64,000 nucleotides of DNA from Sparassis latifolia (taxonomy: Eukaryota; Basidiomycota; Agaricomycetes; Polyporales; Sparassidaceae), in assembly GCA_018466975.1 (NCBI GenBank), contig CM031555.1, positions 930,001-994,000 on the forward strand, written 5' to 3'. The translations under genes were made by a program, and so were the position numbers. Of the stretch, positions 40,409 through 51,800 are shown piece by piece (the stretch's first letter is position 1; every line of letters starts with the position of its first letter). Under the pieces are notes generated by a model. It was not told the DNA's origin. It searched no databases and saw only the letters and a program-made list of their open reading frames with translations.

Positions 40409-40799
40409 ACTGCGCACAAGCACCAATAGCCATTTTAGGTATGTTTTGATTTCCATTCCAATTTCTGCGGAAACAGGGTATTACGCGAGCGGAAAACAAT
40501 GCCTACCAAATTTGGTATATTTTATTCACTAGTTTTTGAGTGCGGAAAACCCTACGCGACATTTGAGGCAGAAAGAAATATGTTTTTTTGATAGCTTCCC
40601 AATTGGGATATGTTTTATTTCTGCCAAATGTGCCGAAGCCCGGAATAAGCAGGGAGCCTATTATTTCTCCTAGGGGAGGCCATTGTAGTGCTCCAGACAG
40701 CTTGTGGCCAGTAACTTACTGGACTACGTAGGGAGGCATTGTAAATTGACTTGCAGTACAATACTGGGGTACATTATAATACCACTACTTGGACTGGTG
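40409..40799 (-). repeat. KDZ right terminal inverted repeat (about 391 bp)
   Basis: Reverse complement of 28475-28867, with a handful of substitutions and small indels (for example in the poly-A/T stretch near 40.585 kb). Confidence 0.95.
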
Positions 40800-41469
40800 A
40801 GTATGAGTCACCTCAGGCAGAACGAATGAGCGCAGGAGGGTTCGAAGCCCATCGTCGACCAATGCGAAAGCTGGTTCTGACAGCGGTGTTGGCGCGGGTC
40901 TAGGCAAAAGTAGACATAAATGAACTTGAGCCTGATCTATATACTTTCTTACATAGTAAATTGAGTTTAAGTAGTAAAGATTTTATGAGCTTTCCTTGGT
41001 TGTTATGCTTTTCTTCACCTTAGTTCTTAAAATTCAATGTTTTCTACTTCTTATCTAAGTTGTTAAGCTCATAAAATAATTTTATTCAGCTAAACTCACT
41101 ATAAATTTGTATTGAGCCTAGCACAATATAAACTTATAGTGAGCCCAGCTTTATATATACATATATTAGTGACATTATTTAGTTTAGTTGTTCAAATTTA
41201 ATGTTTATTACTTCTTATATAAGTTGCTAAGCTTATAAATTAATTTTATTATCTTAAACTCACTATAACTTTATATTGAGCCTAGCACTATATAAACTGA
41301 TAGTACATGACTCCTCACATTATTGTGGTGTAGATAAGTACTATTTGTGCAGAGCTTTTGGGGAATGTCACACTCTCTTATATTAAATGTCAATAAACAA
41401 GTTTTGCATAATGAAGGTTGCTAGTTCTTTTCACCTCCTGCCAGGCCCTGATAAATAGGACATATCAGT
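40800..41469. other. AT-rich intergenic DNA with a duplicated segment
   Basis: No gene is supportable. The base composition is much more AT-rich than in the flanking host genes. It contains the direct repeat listed separately. Confidence 0.5.
41021..41304. repeat. Imperfect direct repeat of about 120 bp (two copies, offset 164 bp)
   Basis: Copy 1 (41021-41141) and copy 2 (41185-41304) share blocks such as ACTTCTTAT, TAAACTCACTATAA and TATTGAGCCTAGCAC. Most differences are A/T changes or C-to-T / G-to-A transitions. Confidence 0.8.
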
Positions 41470-42490
41470 AGCCTTGAATTTGATCAGGCTTCTGCCCGAA
41501 GATGAAGGGTATGATTATATTCTCTTTATCACTGATCACATTCACTCTGATGTGTGCATTCTGTCAAATTGCACGAACATTACTGCCTCAGGGCTCTTTG
41601 TATTATTCTTTAATCAGTGAGACTATGTCAATGGCATGTTATTCAACATCATCTCTGATTATGACAAATTGTTCACTTCCTGCATCTGGACCAAGGTGCA
41701 TAAGCTCACTGGGTAAAAACTGAAGCTATCTACTTATCATTATCATATCAACAGTCTTAGTGAATATACAAACAAAACTGTTAATCAGGCTTTACGCTAT
41801 CATATCCATTGAACCCAGTGTGACTGGGTTCTGTGTGCTATTTTACAAACACTTTGACATAATGAATTTGCTTAACAGATTTACTGATTTCTCTAATTTC
41901 TAACTTAAGACTTGAGTGATCTCCCTGCCTCATTATCCTGTCATATTAAATGCACTCTCTGACATCTTTTCAGAATCACTTGTGCACCTTGCTATCAACA
42001 TAATGGTATCCATTGAGCTTGACATGGGTGAGGCATGAGATAATATGATGCAGGGCAAAATATGTTAGGTGCGCTTCACCAATGTCACATGTGGGCCCAA
42101 TAATATTTTTACAGTGAGCAACAAGATTTGACTCTTTATCTTTCATCACTAAACTACCTTCAAAAAGAAGAGATTCTATCAGGCAGCAAAGTTCTCACAG
42201 TGAGACAGTCCCTTCACAGTGAGACAGTCCCTTCACAGTGAGACAGTCCCTTCACAGTGACAGTTACATGCAGTTACATGCTGAAACTTCAAACTGTACT
42301 CTGCTGCTTCCTAACAGTCTCCACACTTTCTTCACCTTCCACGCATCTGAACTGAAGTGATATAAATATACTCTCTGCATGAAAGAATCCTCTTATTCTC
42401 TGTAAATGGCAATTCCTTATTAGATGAGCAGTATGACAAACTTAAACATCCAGGTCCTGTACTCTCTGCAGGTTTAGCTCATGCTGTTAA
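41470..42490 (+). pseudogene. Heavily decayed Ty3/gypsy integrase (element C)
   Basis: Reading + with several stops, the core matches the integrase of another gypsy lineage: LLPEDEGYDYILFITDH, then IISDYDKLFTS, HKLTG, KLKLSTYHYH and EYTNKTVNQALRYHIH. Near 42.32 kb an echo of the C-terminal FP-FHASELK motif appears. The first two acidic residues survive and the third is lost. Relative to the family, the changes are dominated by C to T and G to A, and the region is AT-rich. This is typical of repeat-induced point mutation or long methylcytosine decay. No LTR is seen. Confidence 0.75.
42196..42280. repeat. 19-bp tandem repeat (3.3 copies) followed by a 10-bp duplication
   Basis: The unit CACAGTGAGACAGTCCCTT starts at 42196, 42215, 42234 and (partial) 42253. 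It is followed by two copies of CAGTTACATG at about 42261-42280. The array lies inside the decayed element C. Confidence 0.95.
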
Positions 42491-43329
42491 TTTTAAAGAA
42501 CTTATTTTCTCTTGTATTTGGTGTTTGATATTAGCCTCTACTAATACATTCTTTAGACATTGAAAATATATCCTAGACTCTTTTACAGTTTTTTGACCAA
42601 GCTCAAATTTGTATAAAGTAAATTTCTAATGCTAAACTCAAGCCTAATCATGTGGACCCCTGGTCTAGGAACTTTATGTTGTGCCGTAGCTGACTTCTCG
42701 TGCACTCGCTCCACATTTGTCTGATGAATGATTGTCCGTTCATGTGCAGGTAGATGCCATTCTTGATGGGCTTTATGATCTTCACAGACCTTACACTGCC
42801 AGAGGACATGCCCCTTTGAATCGGCCCCAGCTCGTTCCCAATCTGTGGTAACATGTCTCAGATGGAGCTGATCGGTACATAGTAGTGCTTACATTCAGGG
42901 TTTGGAATGTCCGCCATTGGTCGTGAGCGATGGACGAGTGGATTGTGCACAAAAGTCCAGCAGCCAGGGAACTTAACTCGGACGTGTCACATCTCGCGCC
43001 TTATGTGCAGACGCATGTCACATGATCAGGGCAAATTGAGCCCGGGGGTAACTTTTGACCGGTATGTCGCACTCAGGGTATTCATGGTCTACACTCAGGT
43101 TCACTCGGGGGTTCAACTGAGTTTCATAATAGTTGGTTGAAACTGAGGTCATCTGAAGCTCTGGCTGTGTAGACATACAGGGTCACTTGCACAGTAATAC
43201 TGTGCCATTGTGACCAATCCAGCCAACATTTGCCTTTTTTAGACAGTTCGAAAAATCTCAGAAATTCCCAAAAATCCAGAAAACATTATTGGCGAGGTCT
43301 CTGAAATTAGCCGGGCACAAGACGCATAG
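42491..43329. other. Gene-free stretch
   Basis: No supportable coding region. A compact hairpin (GGTCAC...GTGACC with an inner CACAGT/ACTGTG pair) occurs at 43181-43214. Confidence 0.4.
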
Positions 43330-43550
43330 CCAAGTATTTCTTAGGGAAAACCCCTGAGAAAATTCATAAAGTAAAGCACAAGAAAAAACTTTGAAGAAAG
43401 CGTAATGAATTTTCGTGGGAAATACCATGATTGTCCAATCAGCAGCTGAGAATCACGGTTTTTCCTGGAGAAATACTTTATTCTTTTTCCAGAGTTTTTC
43501 TGTGTGCTTTACTTTAACCATTTCTAGAGGGTTTTCTGCAAAAATACTGG
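43330..43550. repeat. Large imperfect palindrome (MITE-like)
   Basis: Left arm 43330-43435 and right arm 43449-43550 are inverted copies sharing blocks such as AAAGTAAAGCACA and GTGATT. They are separated by a loop of about 14 bases. No coding capacity. It could be a foldback element or MITE remnant. Clear flanking duplications were not found. Confidence 0.7.
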
Positions 43551-43978
43551 GCCATGCTTCTTGTGCGGGACGCAGTAATATGCTGGCACTGCAGGCTGTC
43601 CGGTGGACCCCACAGGCCCGACCTTCATCCACTTTCAAGCCCGTGCGGCTCTTCCATGCTTCAAGTTGGGGCATGTATATTAGCTAAGTAGTCACCTATC
43701 TCCGTCTGTACTGGAGGGCCTTTAACATGGCTGATGCACGGAACGGGCGAGGTGAACACTGGCTCACGGGAAATACAGAGCGCAGACCCATCTTCACGAG
43801 GGGGACCGTTCAAGGCTGAAGTAGTCGGAAAGCTACTGAGTACGATGAAGAACTAGTACTAACAGGCCTTATCCCAAAGCACATCCTCCTCCGTTCCGGC
43901 CAGACACTAACATGATACAAATACACAGCATTCTAAGTTGAAAAGAATAATGTTACACATCAAACATCTGGAAGGGTG
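43551..43978. other. Spacer downstream of kinesin-5
   Basis: About 430 bp without a supportable gene. It marks the right edge of the transposon island. Confidence 0.4.
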
Positions 43979-46900
43979 TCATCGATGTATTCTCCTGGAC
44001 CCTCTCGCAGCAAGTACGTTGGTCGAACGTTCCGTTAAGGTGCCCATTGTCGACGGTAGCTTGGACTTTGGAACTCCATCTGCAATCTTTTTCATGCCAA
44101 GCGAGGGCGGCGACGGTGACAACGTCGAAGGGGCTGAGGAAGACAACAATTTCACATGTAGTGGTGAGTCGTCCGACAAGGGGGACATCCTCCGCCCGTT
44201 ACTTGTCCCAGCAGGCTCATCGACGACCATGGCGTCGTCAGAACTCTGACCTTCACTGCTATCCTCTTCCGGTAGCGGTAGATGTTCTGCAATGAATGTC
44301 TCGCTGCCTGTGGAAGTAACGCCACGCTGTCGCCATTCCTTCAAGACAACGTCTCTGCCCTTCGTGGGTTGCCACTCGTCAACGTAGCTCCAGCTGCGTT
44401 TCCTAGGCGTTATTCCGGAGGGTCGATCTTCCTTCATCCCCTCCGCAGTCAGAGACTGCGTAGCCTGACGAAGGTCTGCTATGTGAGATGTTGCAGCCGT
44501 GCTGTATGTGTCGATAGCCACTGATAGACTGCTACTTTCTGACATAATACGACCTGATGCTGCTTCGATATTGCGCGACGTTGAAGCCATGCCACGCTGT
44601 ACGTATCGGTACACAGAATGCACCTCGGTGGCCATAGTGTCTGTCGCCTCGATACGTGCTCGCTTTGCTCTTGATACTCGTTCAAACGCTGTAAAATAGA
44701 GGAAGTTGAGGATACTGCACCAAGATGTTCAGTAACATACTGACCCTCACCGCAAGAGGTGCCGAAGTTCTGAGTCTGCTGCTGCAGGTCGTTGGAGAAC
44801 ACGGCCGTGGAACTCATGGTCGAATTCTGCACATCTGAAAGGCCATCGCGAATGACCGTTCTGGTATCGGCGAGTGTCTATAAATGAATTGTCAACAAAC
44901 AGCCATCGAAAGACCAGATGAGGAACATACCTTCAAGCCACCATCCCTGGTCCGCTTTCCCTCGCTACCCCGTTTCTCCAACTGAGCACTCCAGTCTTTT
45001 CCAAGCGCAAATACAGCCTCAAGTAGCCGGCCTTGCTCTTGACCTACCTGTACCATCTTCTTCTCTGCGATAGCATTGCTTTCTGGTATCTCCGACAAGG
45101 TCTCTCTCCAGCTGCGGCTGCGCTCTGCGATGAAATCGGTAAGTTGTTCGGAGATTCTCTTCTTCAGCTCATCTCCATCACGTTCCGCCTTAACCTCCTC
45201 CGACTCCAACATGCGCGTGAGCAGTGCGTTCTGCTGACGAAGATAAAGAATTTCCGCATCCTTGGTACTATCTGCCAGGGCTTGGGCTTCTTGCAGCGAT
45301 TTACACTTCGCGTTGATATAACTTTGAGCTTGCTGGACTATTGCCTCATTGATACTGCTCAGTTCCTTGAAGGCTACCTCGATCTAAATAACCTGATTAG
45401 ACACTATCATCTCACTGAGCAATAAAAGACCTCACAAGTGCACAACTGCTGATAATGGAGGCCTCGACCGCTTTGCATGTTGATTCGCAGTGTTTCCGCA
45501 AATCTACTGACCATGCACTGAAGCTGGCTTTGATACCCTCAGTGGTATCTTCAATAGATGTACGCAGAATATCAAGCGCCTCGCTGGAGATTTCCTCCTT
45601 GCTATGAACAATATGTAAATAGCCGCGAAGCTTCTCCATTTGCTCGTCAAGTTGCGCAGAGATACGGGAGAGCGCCTCACACTCCTTCGTGTGCAATTGG
45701 TCAGTATCAGTCTTTAACTTCTGTAAATGCTGGCTGAAGACTTCGACGAAAGCCTCCAATTGCTGCGTCAGTGTCTGAGTTCCGGTGGTGAGGCTTTCGC
45801 TATGAGCGGAGACAGCCTTGATATTGGAGGCAAGAACCGTGGTCTTGCGCTCTGCGTCGGGTGTCAGGAGTAGCATCGTCCTCAGTGGTCAGAACCCACC
45901 TAATTTCGCGTGGAGCCCTCCAACATGACTGACGCTATCGTGGACAACCCCCTTCAAGCCACCCAACACACCGTGTAGCGTAGTCTCGTTGTCCTGATAC
46001 GCCTGCCTGACGATAACCTCCTCTTCCAAGGCGCCCTTCACCATCTCTAGCTGTGTCTCTCTCACCGCCAACTCGCCCTCCGTGATCTTCAGCCTCTCGC
46101 GCGTTTCCTTCAACTCCTCGTCCCTCTTCATCAACAACATCATGCTCTGCTCAAACTCCTCCCTAACATTCTTAAGCTGGGCTTCATAGATCTCGATCTG
46201 CTTGCGCGCCTCCTGGATCTCTGTCTCCCGAAGCTCCTGCTCAGTGGCCATCTGATTCCAACTCTCTTCAGCAAAATAAATGCCATTCTTCTCCCGAGCG
46301 GCGTGCACATTAGCCCTCAGGGACCCAATCAGCGCGACGTATTCCTTGATCAGCGCATTCTGTGTCATGCGCTGGTTGACCTCCGGGCGGTTGCGAATGG
46401 ACTTGGCGCGGATTGCGTAGTCAAGGGTGGAAAGCGTCTCCTCCATATTACAGCGTGCAGGAGAAATGGTGGCGATGATGCATGTCTTCGTGTGTCCACC
46501 AAGTGAATCTTGCAGTAGACGAGTGAGCTTAGATTCTCTGCCAAGTATTTAGCCATGGTTGTAGGACTAAACTGGTGACGACTCACCGGTATGGAACGTG
46601 AGCTGAGCGGTCTACGAGGGCATTGATGACCCTCCCAAGAGTGAGTAGGCTCTGGTTAATCATGCCTGCCTCCCTTGCTCGCTTGTTCTCAGCGCCAGAC
46701 CGTCCGATATTCTCGGATCCGGCTAGATCAACGAGATTCAATTTGCCGACCTTCAGCAAGTCCTCTCCCATCGTTGACGTTTCCTTCGTGTGGACCGTCA
46801 CGGAGAAGACGGAGTGCGAACGGCTGGAATGGTCATTGAACTTTGTCGCCGCAATCTGCCGACGCTGACTGCCCTTAGTGAGCAGCGCAAGCGCATCTGC

Positions 46901-47814
46901 GGCGTCCTTGACGCATGCCTCCTCAAGACCCTGAATGAAAACACCTTTCTTGGTGGCGTCGTCAAATATCTTCAGGTTGCCCAGGCCCGAAGATTCCTTG
47001 GACGCGCCTAGGCCCATTGGTTGGGTAGATCCAACAGGTGCGGCAAGTTCTGAGGCCAGAAGATCACGTAGCTCCTCGTTGTAGAGCTCGACAAAGGATA
47101 TTTTGACACTGTAATCGGCGCGTGATGATTCAAGCTGATTGAAAAGACGGATTAGGACACGGGGAATCATGCCTGCGTGTGCAGACGGGTTTCCCATTGG
47201 TGTAGTTGTAAGATCACCTTGCATGGTGTATCTGGATAGATATTAGTAAATACAGATCTAAACAAAAGGAACACGGCGTACGTCTTTCCGGTCCCAGTTT
47301 GTCCATAAGCAAACAGCGTGCAGTTGTAACCCGCAAGAACCTCGTCCAGCATAGGGTTCACCACGTCGTTATACAGGAGGGCTTGGTCTGCCTCGGGACC
47401 AAAAACGGCGTCAAAAGGGTACGTACGCGTAGGTGGGAGTGTGACGACTCCAAGGCTGGATACGGGGACGGCCGCCTCGATGGTGACGTCGTCGCCTCGA
47501 GGGCCATTCGTAGTGACGATAATGGGGGAGTTTTCCTGGATCTCGCGTTCCGAGCGACGCCGGCAGCGAATCACGACACGTATGTTTGTCTCCGAGTGTT
47601 CTTGTGGCTGGCTTTGCGACTGGGTTCTCGATGGTTTTGGGATGGGTGGCACCTCTGCAGGTTGTTCTTCGATGGGTGTGGTCAAGCCCGAACGGTGTGA
47701 AGAGTTCGATTTTGCGAGAACGGAGCGGGGTCTACTGGTAGAGGGAGCGGGAGGTATAATCGAGTTCGCAGCGTTTGTCCGGCTGCGGGTAGCGGGAAGG
47801 CGCCTGGACGCCAT
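43979..47814 (-). CDS. Kinesin-5 (BimC/Cut7/Eg5 family) mitotic motor
   Basis: Kinesin-5 is a plus-end motor that works as a bipolar tetramer to push spindle poles apart. ATG 47814 opens a Ser/Pro-rich N-terminal extension, then the motor start [16 protein letters not shown]. The P-loop GQTGTGKT lies at about 47.28-47.31 kb, switch I ([11 protein letters not shown]) near 46.82 kb and switch II (LVDLAGSEN) near 46.73 kb. A neck follows the [12 protein letters not shown] motif, then a long coiled-coil stalk (about 46.4-44.6 kb). The C-terminus carries a BimC box, [14 protein letters not shown], with a TP(R)K-type Cdk1 site near 44.41 kb. The stop is at 43979. Short introns interrupt it in both the motor and the stalk. 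Its 148-bp divergent promoter is shared with ELF1. Confidence 0.93.
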
Positions 47815-47962
47815 GTCGGAGCGGTGAAAGAAACAAGTTGAACTCCACGACGCGAGAGAATCATCGCGCGCCGCGCTTAGTCACGTGCTCGAGTCCCATT
47901 GAGCGCTAAGGCCTTAGGCCGAGTGTATATGTCTCTTGCAGCTCGATCGGACTTCCACCTCG
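47815..47962. promoter_or_regulatory. Compact divergent promoter, kinesin-5 / ELF1
   Basis: Only 148 bp separate the start codons. No TATA box is evident. Confidence 0.45.
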
Positions 47963-48390
47963 ATGGGCAAACGCAAGAAATCGTCTCGTAAACCAACAGG
48001 CCCCCGAAAAAGGGAGCCTCTCGGTGTGTTTACTCATCGCTATTGGCGTGTTCCTCCTCACTGTGCCACATACTAGAGTCCACCTTCACATGTCTCTTCT
48101 GTCACCATGACAAATCGGTCACTGTGAGACTCGACAGAAAGGAGGGTATTGCAGAGCTCTTCTGCAAAGTTTGCAACCAACGTTACCAGAGCAAAGTTAA
48201 CCGTACGTGCTACCATCGTTATATGTGGGCGCCACGCTTTGACCTTGCTGCAGACTTAACGGAACCCATCGACATCTACTCCGAGTGGATTGATGCTGCT
48301 GACGCCGCAGAAAAGGAAGCCGACGATGCTCGTCCCGCTCCGATTGCGAAGAAGAAGCGTGCACCAGTTGTGTCCAGCGATAACGAGTAG
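47963..48390 (+). CDS. ELF1: Transcription elongation factor Elf1 (ELOF1)
   Basis: Elf1 is a small zinc protein that binds elongating RNA polymerase II and helps it pass nucleosomes. Three exons are used. The basic N-terminus MGKRKKSSRKPTGPRKREPL (from ATG 47963) is followed by an intron at 48024-48076. The zinc ribbon follows, with STFTCLFCHHDKSVTVRLD and ELFCKVCNQRYQSKVN (two CxxC pairs). A second intron of about 55 bp ends just before LTEPIDIYSEWIDAAD. The C-terminus is an acidic and then lysine-rich tail ending in a TAG at 48388-48390. The length, about 105-110 residues, is typical of fungi. Confidence 0.95.
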
Positions 48391-48833
48391 GCCTTAGATT
48401 TGGCCCTACGGTATGCTTACGTTGTACCTATTCACCGACTTGCGGTATGGACTTGTCTCGTCTTCAGTATTTTGCGTCTGTGATAGTTGTATTCAATACA
48501 TATGTGTATACGTACCATCTCGAGTTGTCGGACTGGCTCGTAGAGAAGACAAGGCGCGTTGCAATTGACAACAGCCACAAACACAGAGATGGCCAAAGAT
48601 TGAATGAACCCGCCGAGAAGTAGTAGGTTGTAGATACTCTGCTTCAACCTTCGTGCCTCAGGATACTGTATCCGTATCTGACTCGTGAAGACGCTGCACT
48701 CGATCACCCTGCTCCTTCACTCTCATTTTCGCCTCCGGACTAGAGGAAAGGCGCCTCCTAACCTCTGGCAGTCCTTGCCACGCGCCATAAACCATAGACT
48801 CTCCTTAACTTCTCTTGCTAGATCGTGGCGGAG
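48391..48833. other. Spacer between ELF1 and kinesin-1
   Basis: 443 bp holding the ELF1 3' end and the kinesin-1 promoter and leader. No gene is supported here. Confidence 0.4.
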
Positions 48834-51800
48834 ATGGCTTCGTCTACGAACATCAAGGTCGTTTGTCGGTGCGATTCCTCCTCCACTGCCATTCTACACT
48901 TATTCGGAACATTCATATCCTCCTCTTGACGCGTTCCACAGATTCCGGCCGACAAACTCTATCGAACAACGTGAGGGTGGCGAAATTGTAGTGTCGTTCA
49001 GCGACAACCTACAGACTGTGCAGCTGCGGTCTGCTCAGCTCGGCTCGGGACCGGAGAAGGATGGGTTTACATTTGACAGAGTGTTTCCACCCGGAACGAA
49101 ACAACATGAGGTGTTCGATTACGGTGTCAAAGAGTGAGTGCGGGTGTTTCGTGGCCACTTTCTTACGCCTACTAACTGTTCGTGCAGCATCGTCAAAGGT
49201 GAGTCACCACAAACATCTTCTGGAGTCCTACGGCTTTGCAATGCAGTCTTGTTCTGGCCGACAGCTTTGCCCTTAGAGCCGCTTAGTGCTTGTCGGTAGA
49301 ACTTCTTTCACACTAACTACGCGAATGTAGATGTCCTCGATGGCTACAACGGTACCATATTTGCTTACGGTCAAACGGGCAGTGGAAAGACCTTCACGAT
49401 GATGGTACGCGCCTAAGTACTGTTGTGAAGAGTCTTCCGTCATGAATCACGCGTGTTCCAGGGTGCAGATATAGATTCAGCTGAACTGAAGGGTTTGATA
49501 CCCCGTATAACGGAACAAATATTCCAGTCTATCGTGGAGTCAGACGCACATATGGAATATGTCGTTAAAGTATCCTACATGGAAATTTATCTTGAACGCA
49601 TTAGAGATTTGTTGGCGCGTGCGTATCTGTTTTGCGGAAGCTGGCATAGCCTGCTATGTTGACATGTCCACAGCCCAGAATGACAACCTTCAAGTACACG
49701 AAGAGAAGTCGAAAGGTGTCTATGTCAAGAACCTTTCCGATTACTATGTGAGCAGTGCTCGTGAGGTGTATGAGATCATGCGACAAGGTGGAGCCGCAAG
49801 AGTTGTATCATCAACAAGTGAGTATTCCTCTACTTCCTGTCCGCAGATTGGACGTACTCATTTGTTTCTAAGATATGAATGCCGAAAGTTCTCGGTCTCA
49901 CTCAATCTTCCTCATCACGATTCAACAACGAAATACCGAAACTGGCGCACAGAAGACAGGCAATCTATACCTGGTCGATCTTGCGGGTTCGGAGAAAGTA
50001 GGGAAGACCGGTGCTTCTGGCCAGACGCTCGAGGAGGCCAAGAAGATCAACAAGTCTTTGTCGGCTCTCGGCATGGTCATCAATGCTCTTACTGACGGAA
50101 AGGTGAGATCCAGATTGATTTTCAACGAGTTCATGACGATGACGGCACTGCAGGCGAAGCACGTCCCATATCGTGACTCCAAGCTCACTCGAATCCTGCA
50201 AGAATCGCTTGGAGGTAACTCCAGAACAACTCTAATCATTAACTGTTCACCTTCCTCCTACAACGAAGCGGAGACGCTTTCCACTCTACGTTTTGGTATT
50301 CGCGCGAAGTCAATCAAGAACACTGCCCGTGTCAACGCAGAGCTTTCTCCTCTCGAACTCAAGGCCCTGCTCGTCAAGGCCCAGGCTGCCAATACGTCGC
50401 ACCAGAAGTACATCACCGCTCTTGAAGCAGAGCTCGCCATCTGGCGTGCAGGCGGACAAGTGGATCAAGCAGAGTGGGCTACATCAGACAAGCCAGGTGC
50501 AACTGCCACTGCTCCTGCTCCGAAGAAGATTCCGGCGTCGCCAACGCCATCGAGCGTGCGCAGCATGACTCCCGTCAACCCTGCATTGGAGGGTCTGCGT
50601 TCGGACTTGGACAGCCGGCCGCAAACCCCCACTGTGGTGGGTCTTGACAAGGATGAGCGTGAGGAGTTCTTGAGGCGGGAGAACGAGCTCAGCGATCAGC
50701 TGGCGGAGAGGGAGTCCGCATTGGGCGCTGCGCAGAAGTTGGTTGGTGAGCTGAAGGAAGAGTTGTCGTTCCTCAAGGAGCAGGAAGCTACACTGTCAAA
50801 CGTGCGTTACTTGTGCTTAGATACATAGTTTTGACGTTGCTGACGACATTATGACATGTCTGTAGGAGAACAAGGGCATGTCTGCTCAGCTGAACGAACT
50901 CCGCCTGCAAGTAGAACGCCTGGACTACGACAGCAAGGAAAGCGTCATAACCATTGACATCCTCAAGGAGCAGAACCAAGATGCTAAGGCTGAATTGGAC
51001 GAGCTCAAGAAGACCATCACCGAGTTGAAGGCTGTGCAGAAGGATGCCTCTGCGGAGGATAAGGAGAAGCGCAAGCAGGAGAAGATGGCTTTGATGATGG
51101 CCAAGTTTGATGCCGTGCGCCTTTTTTGTCCTTCACAGTGTCCATATTCCTCATGTTCTTGGTTTATTTTACAGCAAGGCGCATTCTCGGAGAAGGATGA
51201 CCAGCTCCGACAAATTCTGGCTAAACTAGATGCCATTGATTCAGACGCAGCTGTTTCTTCACTGTCCCACAACGACATTACCGTACTTAGGCGACAGCTA
51301 GCTGATGGGCAGGTACTCATCCGCGAGACTGTCGACCGCCTCAGGCAGAGCCAGGATGAGAGCGCAATGAATGCACGAAGACGTGACGAGCTTGAAGCTC
51401 GTATCTCTAGTCTGGAGACGGAGTATGAAGAGCTCTTGGGTATGTCACATGATACACTTTGGAAGAATGTCTGGTTGACCAGGGTCATTATCTCCACAGA
51501 GAAGACAATTCATGACGAGGAAGTCAGCAACGTAGATGTAGCCGAGTCCATCGCTGAGCTCAAGGTTTGTCTAGCGCAATGTTTTCAGTACATCGTATTT
51601 ATCTTATTCTCCAGAATAAGTTGGAGGCTCAATATGCCTCCAAACGTGATGCACACATGGGTGAGGTTCAAGACCTGAAACAACAAGTCGAGATAAAGGC
51701 CAACGAAGTTCGAACCTTGAATGCTACAATTGACAGCTTGAAGAGTGTAAACGAAGAACTCAAGGTGCTGATCTTTCTACCATCTACAAAGCGAGACTTA

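Larger units (their letters stand above)
28475..40799. mobile_element. KDZ (Kyakuja-Dileera-Zisupton) DNA transposon with TET/JBP cargo, 12,325 bp
   Basis: Inverted repeats of about 390 bp bound the element, whose ends read CACCAGTCC...GGACTGGTG. Inside are the KDZ transposase (-), a TET/JBP dioxygenase (-), a gene with an RNase H1 N-like domain (-) and an HMG-like gene (+). The link between KDZ transposons and TET/JBP genes in basidiomycetes is published (Iyer and co-workers, 2014). The element lies at the truncated 3' end of gypsy A. I found no target-site duplication at its ends. Single nonsense codons in three of its four genes suggest that this copy is inactive. Confidence 0.9.

Noticed and set aside
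42648..42854. Small minus-strand frame in the gene-free stretch right of element C
   Set aside because: No domain, no start context and no partner. It lies in decayed transposon DNA.
48432..48707. Minus-strand frame with a hydrophobic stretch downstream of ELF1
   Set aside because: It lies in the ELF1 3' region and the kinesin-1 promoter. There is no family match, and the length is within chance expectation.
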